From positions 1 through 35,289 of the forward strand of contig JAHEXG010000008.1 of the NCBI GenBank assembly GCA_023252215.1: 35,289 nt of DNA, read 5' to 3'. This document shows positions 22,856-31,912 of the stretch, piece after piece; the first letter of the stretch is position 1, and each line of letters starts with the position of its first letter. The position numbers and the translations under genes are program-made. A model generated the notes under the pieces. It was not told the DNA's origin. It saw only the letters and a list, made by a program, of their open reading frames with translations, and searched no databases. This stretch comes from Candidatus Altarchaeales archaeon. GTDB taxonomy: Archaea > Altiarchaeota > Altiarchaeia > IMC4 > QMZM01.

Positions 22856-24115
22856 ATGGAAAAAACATCCCAGGTATCCGGCTACTATAAGCTGAAGAGG
22901 GAAGAGCGCCTAGCCAAGGTAAAGGAATTCGCAGGCCTCACAGACGATGAGGCAAAGATGCTGGAAGCGGGCCTAGGCTTTGAGCAGGCCGAGAAGATGG
23001 TGGAAAACGTCGTCGCAACCTTCAGGCTGCCCCTGGGGATAGCGGTCAATTTCCTTATCAACGGAAAAGAATACATGGTTCCGATGGCTACGGAAGAGAC
23101 CTCGGTCGTGGCTGCCGCAAGCAATGCAGCAAAGATGTGCAGGGCGTTCGGCGGATTCAAAGCATCATCCACGGACCCTATAATGATAGGCCAGATACAG
23201 CTCCTAACAAAAGACGCAAAGAAGGCAAAAAAGGCCATAGAGGATAACAAGAAAAAAATACTTGAGACCGCCAACGCCAAAGATCCCAGGCTTGTGTCGC
23301 TCGGCGGCGGGGCAAAAGACCTGGAAGTGCGCATCATCAAGACCGGCAGGGGAGAGATGGCGATAACGCACCTCTTTGTAGACGTCCGCGACGCGATGGG
23401 AGCGAACGCGGTCAATACCATGTGCGAAGCAGTAACGCCTTTGATTGAAGATGCGACAGGGGATAAGACGCTTCTAAAGATAATATCCAATCTAGCAGAC
23501 AGGCGCCGTGCGATGGCGGAAGTAACCGTGAGCAGCGAAGAACTCGGAGGAGCGGCCGTAGTGGATGCCATAGTCAACGCATACGAGTTCGCAGCCGCAG
23601 ACCCTTACAGGGCCGTTACCCACAACAAAGGCGCAATGAACGGGATAACCGCAGTAATCATCGCCACCGGGAACGACTCGCGGGCAGTCGAGGCAGGAGT
23701 CCATGCCTACGCATCCATAACAGGTAGATACAAAACCATCACATCCTGGGAAAAAGACGGGAAAGGGAACCTCCATGGAAAAATAGAGCTGCCGCTGGCT
23801 GTCGGCATCGTCGGAGGAGCGACCATGAACCCCTCCGCAAAGATAAACCAAAAGATCCTCGGAGTAAAGAGCGCAAAAGAATTATCAGAGGTCATGGCCT
23901 CGGTGGGACTGGCCCAGAACCTGGCCGCCCTGCGCGCCCTGTCAACGGAAGGAATACAGAGAGGACACATGTCCCTGCACGCTAAAAACATCGCCATGAT
24001 GGCGGGAGCGAGCGGAAAAGACATAGACGAGATAGCCGACGTCATGGTAAAGGAGAAGAACATAAACGTAGACCGCGCAAAGAAGCTATTAGACGAAAGA
24101 AAGAGGAGTAGATAG
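22856..24115 (+). CDS. mvaA: HMG-CoA reductase, class II
   Basis: A 419-residue enzyme that reduces HMG-CoA to mevalonate, the committed step of archaeal lipid isoprenoid synthesis. The sequence follows the class II (Pseudomonas mevalonii-type) form: FRLPLGIAVNFLINGKEY, ATEETSV (E80), HNKGAMNG with K258, GNDSRAVEAG with D274, and SLHAKN with H375. The 16-residue spacing between catalytic Lys and Asp equals that of the P. mevalonii enzyme (K267, D283). Class II genes are found in some archaea as transfers from bacteria; class I is commoner. It is first of five plus-strand genes ending in mevalonate kinase. Confidence 0.94.
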   Translation: MEKTSQVSGYYKLKREERLAKVKEFAGLTDDEAKMLEAGLGFEQAEKMVENVVATFRLPLGIAVNFLINGKEYMVPMATEETSVVAAASNAAKMCRAFGGFKASSTDPIMIGQIQLLTKDAKKAKKAIEDNKKKILETANAKDPRLVSLGGGAKDLEVRIIKTGRGEMAITHLFVDVRDAMGANAVNTMCEAVTPLIEDATGDKTLLKIISNLADRRRAMAEVTVSSEELGGAAVVDAIVNAYEFAAADPYRAVTHNKGAMNGITAVIIATGNDSRAVEAGVHAYASITGRYKTITSWEKDGKGNLHGKIELPLAVGIVGGATMNPSAKINQKILGVKSAKELSEVMASVGLAQNLAALRALSTEGIQRGHMSLHAKNIAMMAGASGKDIDEIADVMVKEKNINVDRAKKLLDERKRSR

Positions 24116-24116
24116 A

Positions 24117-24515
24117 ATGGACAGATTAAGGGTTAGGGACTATATGTCGACCGAGGTTGTGACCATCAGCAGGGATGCGACACTGCATGACGCGATAACA
24201 AAGATGCTGGAACACAACATACACGGCCTGATAGTAGTGGACGGCGCAAGCAGCCGCCCGGCCGGAATAGTCACGACAGACGACATACTGGCGCTCATCG
24301 AAAACAGCCAGCCGGAATCGGATATGCCGGTAGGCGAATTCATGACCGCAGGACTTGTAAGCACTGACCCGGACTACGACCTGCAGAAAGCGGTTTCCAT
24401 AATGACCAGGAACAAGATACACAGGCTGCCGGTTATAAAAGACAAAAAACTCCTGGGCATAATAACGGGAAGCGACATAATGCGAGTATTCAAAGACTTA
24501 AAACTAAGAAAATAG
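24117..24515 (+). CDS. CBS-domain pair protein
   Basis: A 132-residue stand-alone Bateman module of two CBS domains: [22 protein letters not shown]...IHGLIVVDG...[12 protein letters not shown] and [22 protein letters not shown]...[24 protein letters not shown] pairs bind adenosine nucleotides or other ligands and regulate neighbouring proteins. It begins two bases after the HMG-CoA reductase stop, so it is translationally linked. A regulatory role over the mevalonate enzymes according to energy state is plausible but inferred. Confidence 0.92.
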   Translation: MDRLRVRDYMSTEVVTISRDATLHDAITKMLEHNIHGLIVVDGASSRPAGIVTTDDILALIENSQPESDMPVGEFMTAGLVSTDPDYDLQKAVSIMTRNKIHRLPVIKDKKLLGIITGSDIMRVFKDLKLRK

Positions 24516-24522
24516 ACATAAA

Positions 24523-25650
24523 ATGAAAACCCACAACATAGCTCTCCTACCCGGCGACGGCATCGGGCCGGAGATAATAGCTGAAGGGAAAAAAGTAATA
24601 GAAGCAGTAGCGGAGAAAGAGAGATTCAAGATTAAATGGAGGCCTTACCCGTTCGGCGCGGACCACTACCTTGCCACAAAAGAGCTGCTAAACGAAGACG
24701 CGCTCAAAGAGATGGGAAAGATGGACGCAATATACCTCGGCGCCCTAGGCGACCCACGCGTGCAGCCTGGCATCCTGGAAAAAGGAGTCCTACTCGCGCT
24801 AAGGTTCTACTTCGACGAATACGTGAACCTGCGGCCCATAAAACTACTGGAAGGAGTAGAATGCCCGCTGAAGAACAAAACGCCCAAAGACATAGACTTC
24901 CACGTCGTAAGGGAGAACACCGAAGACTTCTACGTAGGCATAGGCGGCGCCATACCGAAAGGAAAAAGCAAACAACTCCTGGAAGTAAAGAGGACGCTCT
25001 ACAACGTCAAATTCAACCTCGACATCGAAGCGGACGGCGACGAACTCGCATACCAGATAGGCGTCCTTTCAAGCAAAGGAAGCAGGCGCGTAATAAAATA
25101 CGCATTCGAACTCGCAAAAAAGAAACACAAAACAAGAGTGACGGCAGTCGACAAAGCAAACGTCCTATCCAATATCTACGGCCTATGGAGAAAAGTCTTC
25201 GAAGAAGTCAAAAAAGACTACCCAGGCATGGAAACAGAATATAATTTCGTCGACGCTATCACCATGTGGTTCGTCAAACAACCCGAATACTACCAGGTAG
25301 TCGTCGCACCGAACATGTTCGGAGACATCATAACAGACCTCGGCGCAATGATACAAGGAGGCCTCGGCCTAGCCCCGGGCGGAAACATAAACCCGGACGG
25401 AATATCCATGTTCGAACCGATACACGGATCAGCTCCAAAATATAAGGGAATGAACAGGGCAAACCCGATAGCGACGATATGGGCAGGGGCACTGATGCTA
25501 GACGAAATAGGCCAGGAAAAAGGCGCAAACGACATAGTTAAAGCGATCGAGGAAGTCATAAAAGAAGGCAAGGTGCGCACAAAGGACCTCGGCGGGACGG
25601 CTACGACGAGCGATATGGGGGATGCTATCACAGGAAAAATTTCGGAATAA
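24523..25650 (+). CDS. Isocitrate/isopropylmalate dehydrogenase family enzyme
   Basis: A 375-residue beta-decarboxylating dehydrogenase. Motifs are [18 protein letters not shown] at the start, [16 protein letters not shown] for substrate carboxylates, [17 protein letters not shown] with the catalytic Lys, [13 protein letters not shown] for the metal and nucleotide, and GSAPKYKG in the cofactor loop. The substrate helix GVLLALR is of isopropylmalate type (hydrophobic), while PKY matches Lys344/Tyr345 of E. coli isocitrate dehydrogenase, used for NADP. It may be an isopropylmalate, homoisocitrate or tartrate-type enzyme. No other leucine-pathway gene is in the window. It lies between HMGR and mevalonate kinase, which need NAD(P)H and ATP; a supply role is speculation. 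Confidence 0.9.
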   Translation: MKTHNIALLPGDGIGPEIIAEGKKVIEAVAEKERFKIKWRPYPFGADHYLATKELLNEDALKEMGKMDAIYLGALGDPRVQPGILEKGVLLALRFYFDEYVNLRPIKLLEGVECPLKNKTPKDIDFHVVRENTEDFYVGIGGAIPKGKSKQLLEVKRTLYNVKFNLDIEADGDELAYQIGVLSSKGSRRVIKYAFELAKKKHKTRVTAVDKANVLSNIYGLWRKVFEEVKKDYPGMETEYNFVDAITMWFVKQPEYYQVVVAPNMFGDIITDLGAMIQGGLGLAPGGNINPDGISMFEPIHGSAPKYKGMNRANPIATIWAGALMLDEIGQEKGANDIVKAIEEVIKEGKVRTKDLGGTATTSDMGDAITGKISE

Positions 25651-25669
25651 AATCCTTACATAAAATAAA

Positions 25670-26260
25670 ATGGACCAAACCGACAGCAAAAAGCCTCAAA
25701 AAGGCATACTGGATTACTCCATCGGGAGTAAAACAGTCAAGCAATACCTCGGAATAATAAAGACGCCACTTCTCGCCCTGATCGGCCTGGACGTATTAAG
25801 CTTTCTGACGGGCCTGCTCAACTACATGCCGGTCATAGGTTTTATCTTTTCCGTCATGAACTTCTTCGTCGGCGTGATCCTCCTCCTGGCAGGCCTTTTG
25901 GTAGGTGCGTACATCGGCTACCGCGTCGTAAAGAAACACTCCGGAGACCTCCTCGACTCCGCCGCAGCAGGAGCGATAGCAGGCTTTATATCCGGGGCAA
26001 TCAATGGAGTCCTGAATATTTTCTCGACGAGCATCGGCATAGGTGCCGGCCATGGATCTTCCACAGCCATTGCAATGGTTGCCGCAGTGGTAGGCCTGAT
26101 ACTATCGCCGGTATTCGAAGCGATACTCGTGGCAATACTCTCATTAATCGGCGGAGCAGTCGCAGGCGCACGAACTTTCGGCCCATACAGCGCGCAGTCC
26201 GTTAAGACCGAACCCCCTAAAACCAAACCGGCGAAAACCGAACAACAACCGAAGACGTAA
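25670..26260 (+). CDS. Multi-pass membrane protein of unknown function
   Basis: A 196-residue protein with about four hydrophobic segments, rich in Gly and Ala (for example FFVGVILLLAGLLVGAYIGY and AGAIAGFISGAINGVLNIF). The C-terminal 25 residues are a Pro-Lys-Thr tail (KTEPPKTKPAKTEQQPKT) that should be cytosolic and flexible. The GAIAGFISGAINGV block resembles the Gly-zipper type helices of DUF5518-like archaeal membrane proteins, without firm assignment. It sits 20 bases after the dehydrogenase gene and 10 bases before mevalonate kinase, so it belongs to the same transcription unit. Confidence 0.7.
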   Translation: MDQTDSKKPQKGILDYSIGSKTVKQYLGIIKTPLLALIGLDVLSFLTGLLNYMPVIGFIFSVMNFFVGVILLLAGLLVGAYIGYRVVKKHSGDLLDSAAAGAIAGFISGAINGVLNIFSTSIGIGAGHGSSTAIAMVAAVVGLILSPVFEAILVAILSLIGGAVAGARTFGPYSAQSVKTEPPKTKPAKTEQQPKT

Positions 26261-26270
26261 AGAAAAAGAC

Positions 26271-27215
26271 ATGGCCACGAAAGCCTCCGCCCCCGCAAAG
26301 GTCATCCTCCTCGGCGAACACGCCGCAGTCTACGGTAACCCTGTACTTGTCGCAACCGTCGGCCTGCGCACGTACGTCAAGGCAAGCAAGAGAAAGGATG
26401 ATCGTTTCACCCTGACGAATAAATCCACCGGAGTAAAGAATCTTGAATTCTCGTACAAGGATTTTCCCGGGCTGAAGAAGGAGTGGAGCACGATCTTAAC
26501 CATTGAATGCATCGAGAAGACGTTCGAGAAGATCGGCAATTCGACGGGCCTCGACATTGAGATAACTTCCGAAGCGCCGGTATCTTCCGGTTTGGGCAGC
26601 TCCGCTTCGGCGGCCTCCGCTTTTGTTCTTGCGGTTTCGACAGAGTTCGGCCATAAATTAAAGAAGGAGGAGATAGCAGAGCTTTCATGGAATATCGAGA
26701 ACGTCATCCACGGAAAATCCTCCGGCGTAGACCCATACGCCGTCACCTACGGCGGCGTCCTCAGGTACAAGAAAGGCGAGGCAGTGCGCCTGAACGTAAA
26801 AAAGTATCCGCAGCTTACGATCGGAAATACGGGGATAAAAGCCGACACGAAAGACGCGGTCATGGATGTCATGAAGATCAAAGATAGATACCCTGGTTTC
26901 TTCGAAAACTATCTTGAGGCGATGACGCGCCTCGTCGACTACGGTCAAAAGTTCCTCGAAGAAGGAGATATGCAGCGCCTCGGAGAAGTGATGAACATAA
27001 ACCACGGCCTGCTATGCTCGATCGGCGTATCTTCTCCCGAGCTCGACGGGCTGGTATGGGCCGCGAGGAAAAAGTCTCCCGGGGCGAAGCTGTGCGGGAA
27101 AGGCAGAGGCGGGATAATGGTAGCCCTCGGCGACGCCGAGAAAGAGATAAAAGAGGCAGGCGGAACCGTGATAAAGACGAAGATATGCAACGAGGGCGTA
27201 AGAGTAGAGGATTAA
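26271..27215 (+). CDS. mvk: Mevalonate kinase
   Basis: A 314-residue GHMP kinase that makes mevalonate 5-phosphate from mevalonate and ATP. The N-terminal motif is PAKVILLGEHAAVYGNPVL (motif 1), the phosphate loop is VSSGLGSSASAASAF (motif 2), and the substrate region is GKSSGVDPYAVTYGG. Motif 3, usually a GAGGGGC-type loop, reads KLCGKGRGGIMVAL here: two Gly positions are basic, a possible lineage trait. Length fits archaeal enzymes. As the last gene of the HMGR-led unit it ties the run to isoprenoid lipid synthesis. It ends six bases from the convergent CDC48 gene. Confidence 0.93.
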   Translation: MATKASAPAKVILLGEHAAVYGNPVLVATVGLRTYVKASKRKDDRFTLTNKSTGVKNLEFSYKDFPGLKKEWSTILTIECIEKTFEKIGNSTGLDIEITSEAPVSSGLGSSASAASAFVLAVSTEFGHKLKKEEIAELSWNIENVIHGKSSGVDPYAVTYGGVLRYKKGEAVRLNVKKYPQLTIGNTGIKADTKDAVMDVMKIKDRYPGFFENYLEAMTRLVDYGQKFLEEGDMQRLGEVMNINHGLLCSIGVSSPELDGLVWAARKKSPGAKLCGKGRGGIMVALGDAEKEIKEAGGTVIKTKICNEGVRVED

Positions 27216-27221
27216 AAAAAA

Positions 27222-29390
27222 TTAGCCTCTCTCCCCTATCTGCTGGCGTATTCTGTCCCAGTGCGCCCGGTCTTCGTCCGTGGTCGAGGGCCGAACTTGT
27301 TTCAGGGCTTCTTTAAAATATTTCATGGATACTTTCTTTGCCTTCGGATTCTCTTTGTTCTCTGATATGGCCTCGCGTATCGCATCCATCCCGGCTTCCC
27401 TGCATACCGCGTCTATGTCCGCCCCGGTGTATCCGTCCGTTAATTCTGCCAGCTCTTCAGTCTTCACGTCTACGCCGACATTCATCTTCCGGGTGTGCAC
27501 GTCGAATATCTTTTTTCTTGTCTCCCTGTCGGGGTAGGATACGTACACTATCTTATCGAATCGCCCGGGCCTCATCAGCGCTTCGTCCAGTAGGTCCGGC
27601 CTGTTGGTTGAGCCTATTATCATCACATCCTTCAGGTCGGATACTCCGTCCAGTTCCGCCAAAAGCTGGGCCACAACTTTTTCTGTCACGTCGTTCCCGA
27701 AGTCCTGTCCCCTCTTGGGCACCAGGGAATCCAGTTCGTCGAAGAAAATAATAGACGGCGCAACCTGCCTTGCCTTGCGGAATATCTTTCTCACTCCGCG
27801 CTCTGATTCTCCGACGTATTTATTTAGCAGCTCCGGGCCTTTCACTGTAAGGAAGTTGACTCCTGATTCAGTGGCAACGGCCTTTGCAAGAAGCGTCTTA
27901 CCGGTTCCCGGAGGACCGTACAGGAGGACTCCTTTCGGCGCCTTTATCCCGGTCTCCTTGAAAAGGTGAGGATACTTGATGGACCACTCGATGCTTTCTT
28001 TCAACTGCTGCTTTACCCTGTCGAGTCCGCCGATGTCGTCCCATTTCACGTTCGGGATCTCTACTGCGACCTCTCTCATAGCGGAGGGCTCTATTCGGGT
28101 CATTGCGTCTGAGAAGTCCTCGCCGGTCACTTTTATCTTGTCCAGGATGCTCTTGGATAACTGCGTGCCCTTGGCCTTCTTTATGTCGGGCATCACTTTC
28201 CGAAGGGCCTTCATCGCCGCTTCCTTGGTCAAAAATTCCAGGTCCGCGCCTGAATAGCCGTGCGTTACGTCAGCCATCCGATCCAGGTTCACGTCCTGTG
28301 AAAGAGGCATACCCCGCGTATGTATTTCCAGCACTTCCTTTCTTCCATTGCGATCGGGTACGCCTATCTCGATCTCTCTGTCGAATCGACCGGGCCTTCT
28401 CAGGGCAGGATCAATGGAGTCGGGCCTGTTAGTGGCTGCGATGACTACCAGATCGCCTCTTGATTCTAGGCCGTCCATCAATGTAAGCAGTTGGGAGACT
28501 ATCCTCTTTTCCACTTCGCCCGATACTTCCTCCCTGCTGGGCGCTATCGCGTCTATCTCGTCTATGAATATTATCGAGGGCGCGTTCTCCTGCGCCTGCT
28601 TGAATACGTCGCGCAGGTTCTCTTCGCTCTGGCCGTAGTATTTGCTCATTATCTCAGGGCCGTTAAGAGATATGAAATGGGCGTCGGTTTCGTTTGCGAC
28701 GGCCTTTGCAAGAAGCGTTTTTCCAGTTCCGGGAGGCCCGTAGAGCATGACTCCTTTAGGAGGCCGTACGCCCAGTTTCTTGAAAACCTCGGGGTGCTTC
28801 ATGGGGGTCTCTATCATCTCTCTTATGGTCTCTATCTCGGTTTTCAGGCCGCCGATGTCTTCGTATCTTATGCCGGGGGAAACGTCGACTGCCTTCACGG
28901 GTTTCTTGGATATGACTACCTGGGTGTCCTGGGTTATTCTCACAACGCCCTTGGGCTTCACGTTCACGACCGAGAGAGGAAGCTGCGTTCCCATCACGTC
29001 TATTACTATCGAGTTGCCCTGCAGGAGGGGCATGTTGATTATGCGCTCCTGTATGTATGCGGGAAAGTCTTCCGAGAATTCGATCGCCTGGGGCGGCGCA
29101 AGCTGTATCTCTTTTGCGTCGCTGCATTCGGTCTTTGTTACCTTTATCTCGTCGTCGAGCGCGACGCCTGCGTTGTGTCGCAGTATTCCGTCCAGGCGTA
29201 TTACGTTCTTTCCTATGTCGTCGCGGGGGCCTGGCCATACGAGTGCCGCTGCTTTGCGTTTTCCTTCGAGCAGGAGAACGTCTCCGGAATACAATTCCAT
29301 TTCCTTGAAGAACGCAGGGTCGACTCTTGCTATCCCTCTTCCGACCTCGTTTACACGGGCCTCTTTTACTTTTAGAATTGCTTCGTCCAT
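27222..29390 (-). CDS. cdc48: CDC48/VAT AAA ATPase
   Basis: A 722-residue double AAA+ unfoldase (archaeal VAT, p97/Cdc48 homologue) that unfolds proteins for the proteasome. The N domain (about 1-180) opens with [19 protein letters not shown]1 has GPPGTGKT near residue 217 and [11 protein letters not shown]2 has a second GPPGTGKT near 490, [10 protein letters not shown] and SRH-type [20 protein letters not shown]. The C-terminal tail is short and ends QQIGERG. AAGGTGG is six bases before ATG 29390, a strong ribosome site. It follows the HTH gene by 21 bases in the same unit and is divergent from hsp20, making a proteostasis cluster. Confidence 0.96.
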   Translation of the reverse strand: MDEAILKVKEARVNEVGRGIARVDPAFFKEMELYSGDVLLLEGKRKAAALVWPGPRDDIGKNVIRLDGILRHNAGVALDDEIKVTKTECSDAKEIQLAPPQAIEFSEDFPAYIQERIINMPLLQGNSIVIDVMGTQLPLSVVNVKPKGVVRITQDTQVVISKKPVKAVDVSPGIRYEDIGGLKTEIETIREMIETPMKHPEVFKKLGVRPPKGVMLYGPPGTGKTLLAKAVANETDAHFISLNGPEIMSKYYGQSEENLRDVFKQAQENAPSIIFIDEIDAIAPSREEVSGEVEKRIVSQLLTLMDGLESRGDLVVIAATNRPDSIDPALRRPGRFDREIEIGVPDRNGRKEVLEIHTRGMPLSQDVNLDRMADVTHGYSGADLEFLTKEAAMKALRKVMPDIKKAKGTQLSKSILDKIKVTGEDFSDAMTRIEPSAMREVAVEIPNVKWDDIGGLDRVKQQLKESIEWSIKYPHLFKETGIKAPKGVLLYGPPGTGKTLLAKAVATESGVNFLTVKGPELLNKYVGESERGVRKIFRKARQVAPSIIFFDELDSLVPKRGQDFGNDVTEKVVAQLLAELDGVSDLKDVMIIGSTNRPDLLDEALMRPGRFDKIVYVSYPDRETRKKIFDVHTRKMNVGVDVKTEELAELTDGYTGADIDAVCREAGMDAIREAISENKENPKAKKVSMKYFKEALKQVRPSTTDEDRAHWDRIRQQIGERG

Positions 29391-29411
29391 TTACAACCAC
29401 CTTGTTAGAAT

Positions 29412-29825
29412 TTAGTATCGCCTGTATTTTACGCCTATGTGTTCGTCTACGTCTTTTGCTATTTGCTCTATGTCTTCGAATATGCGGTCTATGTCCCTGT
29501 GCATCTCGTTTATTGTCTGGAAGAGGCTGGCGCAGCGTATCCTGTACTCGTTGCCGTCTTTTACGACGAGGCCGGAGCGCATCATCCTCTTGAGATGGTT
29601 CAATGCCGCGGCCCGTGTGACGCTGGTCTCTTCCCCCAGGCGGGTGCTTGAAAGGCCTCCGCCGCCGGTGCGGGATTCCAGCAGTTTCTTGAATATGAGG
29701 GAAGCCGTCTTGTCCCGGTCAATGTGTTCATAGAAGCCGAAGCATTCGCATATCCATTCGATGTCCTGTTCTATGTTCTTTTCCGGGGGTTTTTCCAAGT
29801 CTCTGATAAGCACTTTAGTGGCCAT
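29412..29825 (-). CDS. Winged-helix transcriptional regulator of the CDC48 unit
   Basis: A 137-residue protein. Residues about 20-105 form an ArsR-like winged helix: ASLIFKKLLESR, then EETSVTRAAALNHLKRMMRSGLVVKDGNEYRIR, where LNHLKRMMRSGLVV is the recognition helix and wing. The C-terminal helix (INEMHRDIDRIFEDIEQIAKDVDEH) is a likely coiled-coil dimer segment. It is first in the unit with CDC48 and shares an intergenic region with hsp20. By analogy with the archaeal heat-shock regulator Phr, which represses hsp20 and an AAA ATPase, it is a candidate heat-shock regulator, but this is inferred from context and not homology. Confidence 0.75.
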   Translation of the reverse strand: MATKVLIRDLEKPPEKNIEQDIEWICECFGFYEHIDRDKTASLIFKKLLESRTGGGGLSSTRLGEETSVTRAAALNHLKRMMRSGLVVKDGNEYRIRCASLFQTINEMHRDIDRIFEDIEQIAKDVDEHIGVKYRRY

Positions 29826-29875
29826 TCTGGCTTTTTAGTTAGTTGGTTTTTATTTATGTAATAGTATTTAGTACT

Positions 29876-29889
29876 TTTGTATATAAAAA
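29876..29889 (-). promoter_or_regulatory. TATA-like box, HTH-CDC48 unit
   Basis: Minus-strand reading is CTATTTTTATATAC, about 50 bases before ATG 29825. A second candidate, CATAAATAAA at about 29850-29862, lies nearer and would give a leaderless message. The AT-rich region between the divergent genes (29826-30035) has no other gene. Confidence 0.4.
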
Positions 29890-29939
29890 TAGTGATTATT
29901 TATTTTTAAACATGTGATGTATAGTATATTACATAACAA

Positions 29940-29958
29940 AGTTAATAAAGTATTAACT
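29940..29958. promoter_or_regulatory. Perfect dyad between CDC48 unit and hsp20
   Basis: AGTTAATA (29940-29947), loop AAG, TATTAACT (29951-29958): 8-bp perfect arms, 78 bases before the hsp20 start. A second, weaker dyad GCAGA-N7-TCTGC lies at 29961-29977. They are possible operators for the neighbouring HTH protein; the assignment is inference. Confidence 0.55.
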
Positions 29959-30035
29959 GGGCAGATTAGTCGTCTGCAGAACACAAGGACAAATAGGCTT
30001 GTAGGGAGCCCCATAATTCCTGCAAAAAAAAACCA

Positions 30036-30569
30036 ATGGCAAAAATACCTTTGAGAAGGAAAAAAACGGAAAGGCCCTTTGACGATCTATCGGATATGGG
30101 CCGTTTCTTTGATGAATACATGAACAGGATAGATGAGGAAATGGCGGATTTCTTCGAGGACGTGATGGCTTCGCATGGGCAGAGCAGAGGCTTTGTCTAC
30201 GGATTCCAGATGACTAGCGGGCCCGACGGAAAGCCCGTTATAGAGGAGTTCGGAACCGATCTGGGCGTAGAACATGAGCAGGCGGATGAAAAACCCTTGC
30301 AGAAGAATCCAAAAACCCAACTCTCTGAGATGGAGCCCTTGACAGACGTAATAGAAGGCGAAAAAGACGTCCGAGTACTGGCAGAGCTTCCGGGAGTCGA
30401 GAGAGAAGACATAAAAATAGAGGTAAAACCCACGGACGTTGTCATAAACGTTGATACTGCGACGCGAAAGTACCTCAAGGACATAAAACTGCCCTGCGTA
30501 GTCAGGACAGATGACGTAAAAACCACCCACAAAAACGGAATATTGGAAATAATAATAAGTAAAACATAA
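30036..30569 (+). CDS. hsp20: Hsp20-family small heat-shock protein
   Basis: A 177-residue small chaperone. The first 100 residues include MGRFFDEYMNRIDEEMADFF and VYGFQMTSGPDGKPVIEEFG, typical of archaeal Hsp20 N-terminal arms. The alpha-crystallin domain (about 105-175) has EPLTDVIEGEKDVRVLAELPGVEREDIKIEV and ends with KTTHKNGILEIIISK, in which the usual A-x-x-x-n-G-v-L is HKNGIL. No IxI tail follows. Small Hsps hold unfolding proteins for later refolding or degradation. It is divergent from the HTH-CDC48 unit and upstream of an Lrp-type gene on the same strand. Confidence 0.92.
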   Translation: MAKIPLRRKKTERPFDDLSDMGRFFDEYMNRIDEEMADFFEDVMASHGQSRGFVYGFQMTSGPDGKPVIEEFGTDLGVEHEQADEKPLQKNPKTQLSEMEPLTDVIEGEKDVRVLAELPGVEREDIKIEVKPTDVVINVDTATRKYLKDIKLPCVVRTDDVKTTHKNGILEIIISKT

Positions 30570-30603
30570 TAGTATACTGGAAAGACCTTTTTGAGGTGGA
30601 ATA

Positions 30604-31077
30604 ATGAAGATTGACAAACTAGATCTGGAGATAATAAAAAGTCTGCAGGAAGATGCAAGACTGAGCTTTAGACAACTGGCAAAGAAACTGAACATACCGC
30701 ATACCACAGTATTCACACGAGCCGAACGCCTGGTAAAGAAAGGCGTGATAAACAAATTCGCAGCCATCATGAACCCGCATGATCTGGGCCTGCAGACCGG
30801 ATACATAATAATAAACGCGCCGCCCGCAGAGTCCAAGAACATCGCAAAGAAACTGGCGTCTTATAACGAAGTACAGGACGTATTCAGGACATTCGACGGA
30901 AAAGTCATATCCAAAGTAGTAGTGCCCAACAAAGGCAACAACACGGGATTCGAAGAATTCCTGACAAAACTCGAAGACTGCAACTTCACGGCATACCCGG
31001 TACACGACGTAGTAAAATACGGAACATCCATACAGACAGACATGCTCAAGACACTGGACATATACGAAGACAAATAA
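30604..31077 (+). CDS. Lrp/AsnC-family regulator
   Basis: A 157-residue regulator. The N-terminal helix-turn-helix is LDLEIIKSLQEDARLSFRQLAKKLNIPHTTVFTRAERLVKKGVINKFAAI, the classic Lrp motif. The C-terminal RAM-like domain follows (GYIIINAPPAESKNIAKKLASYNEVQDVF), which in relatives binds amino acids or other effectors. The strong ribosome site GAGGTGG lies a few bases before ATG 30604. It is 34 bases after hsp20, so read-through is possible. Its targets cannot be read from the window. Confidence 0.92.
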   Translation: MKIDKLDLEIIKSLQEDARLSFRQLAKKLNIPHTTVFTRAERLVKKGVINKFAAIMNPHDLGLQTGYIIINAPPAESKNIAKKLASYNEVQDVFRTFDGKVISKVVVPNKGNNTGFEEFLTKLEDCNFTAYPVHDVVKYGTSIQTDMLKTLDIYEDK

Positions 31078-31078
31078 A

Positions 31079-31107
31079 ATTCTTTCTTCCATATTTTTCC
31101 TTTTATC
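31079..31107 (+). terminator. Pyrimidine-rich terminator-like tract
   Basis: A T-rich run (TTCTTTCTTCCATATTTTTC and on) immediately follows the Lrp stop and lies just before the convergent membrane gene end. Archaeal termination commonly occurs at such T tracts. Confidence 0.4.
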
Positions 31108-31115
31108 CAAAACGC

Positions 31116-31862
31116 TTAGAGGAAGCCCTGCGGAACAACGCCCAAGAAAAACAGGAGCGCAATTATCACAGGCTGATGCAACAGATAGACAAGCAACGAA
31201 TGCCTGCCAAGCAAACAAAATAAAGACGCGGCAAAATTTTTCGAATAATCCGGGACCGCGTATTTTCTAGCGCCTGCAGGATACAGATTCTTCCCAAGGA
31301 ATATGCCTAACAGCACCACGCCGAACCAGGGCAGCAGAGGAAAATAATCCAGCGAGGAAAAACCTTCAGGAGCAAAACCAATGAACAACAGGTAGGGAAA
31401 AGAAAAAGACATGGGAGCAAGATACAATCCCGCGCCGATGCATGCCATTCCCAGAACCAGATTCCGATAGTTCCATTCCAGGAAGAAATATGACAGAACG
31501 ATCGATAAGCCTATGAAATGCAGGATGCCGAAGACTATGTATTCGTCCCTGACATAGACCCATGTGACGACGGTTATTACAAGGCCCCAGAAGAATATGC
31601 CTGCGCCCCTTCGCAGGTATTTTCTGTAAAGCGCATTAGACGTAAGGCTCTTCGAGCGGGCATAGCTTATAGAGAGAGACACCCCCGCCAATAGGATGAA
31701 CATAGAAGCGATAATCCTGGGCGAAAAAAACCAGAAGGATTCGCTTAAACCTATTGCCCCAATGCCAAAGAAGCGCAGGTCGTATAGTAAATGAAACGCC
31801 GCCATCAGTACCAGTGATATGCCGCGCAAAAGATCGATCTCCCATAATCGCTCATTGGCCAT
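31116..31862 (-). CDS. DUF1624/HGSNAT-like membrane protein
   Basis: A 248-residue membrane protein with about seven hydrophobic helices. The opening RLWEIDLLRGISLVLMAAFHLLYDLRFF, with the paired Asp and His of the first helix, is that of the DUF1624 family, related to the catalytic domain of heparan-alpha-glucosaminide N-acetyltransferase. Near the C-terminus LLGRHSLLVYLLHQPVIIALLF is the other family signature. These proteins are proposed to move acyl groups across the membrane to an acceptor sugar; nothing identifies the substrate here. The TATA-like CTATTTAAC about 22 bases before ATG 31862 suggests a leaderless message. Confidence 0.82.
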   Translation of the reverse strand: MANERLWEIDLLRGISLVLMAAFHLLYDLRFFGIGAIGLSESFWFFSPRIIASMFILLAGVSLSISYARSKSLTSNALYRKYLRRGAGIFFWGLVITVVTWVYVRDEYIVFGILHFIGLSIVLSYFFLEWNYRNLVLGMACIGAGLYLAPMSFSFPYLLFIGFAPEGFSSLDYFPLLPWFGVVLLGIFLGKNLYPAGARKYAVPDYSKNFAASLFCLLGRHSLLVYLLHQPVIIALLFFLGVVPQGFL

Positions 31863-31912
31863 GGATAAAATGAGGGGGATTAAGTTAAATAGTTACATCA
31901 TTATCCGGTCTT

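Noticed and set aside
28491-29375. 294-codon plus-strand frame opposite CDC48
   Set aside because: It is antisense to the conserved AAA and N domains and has no independent features.
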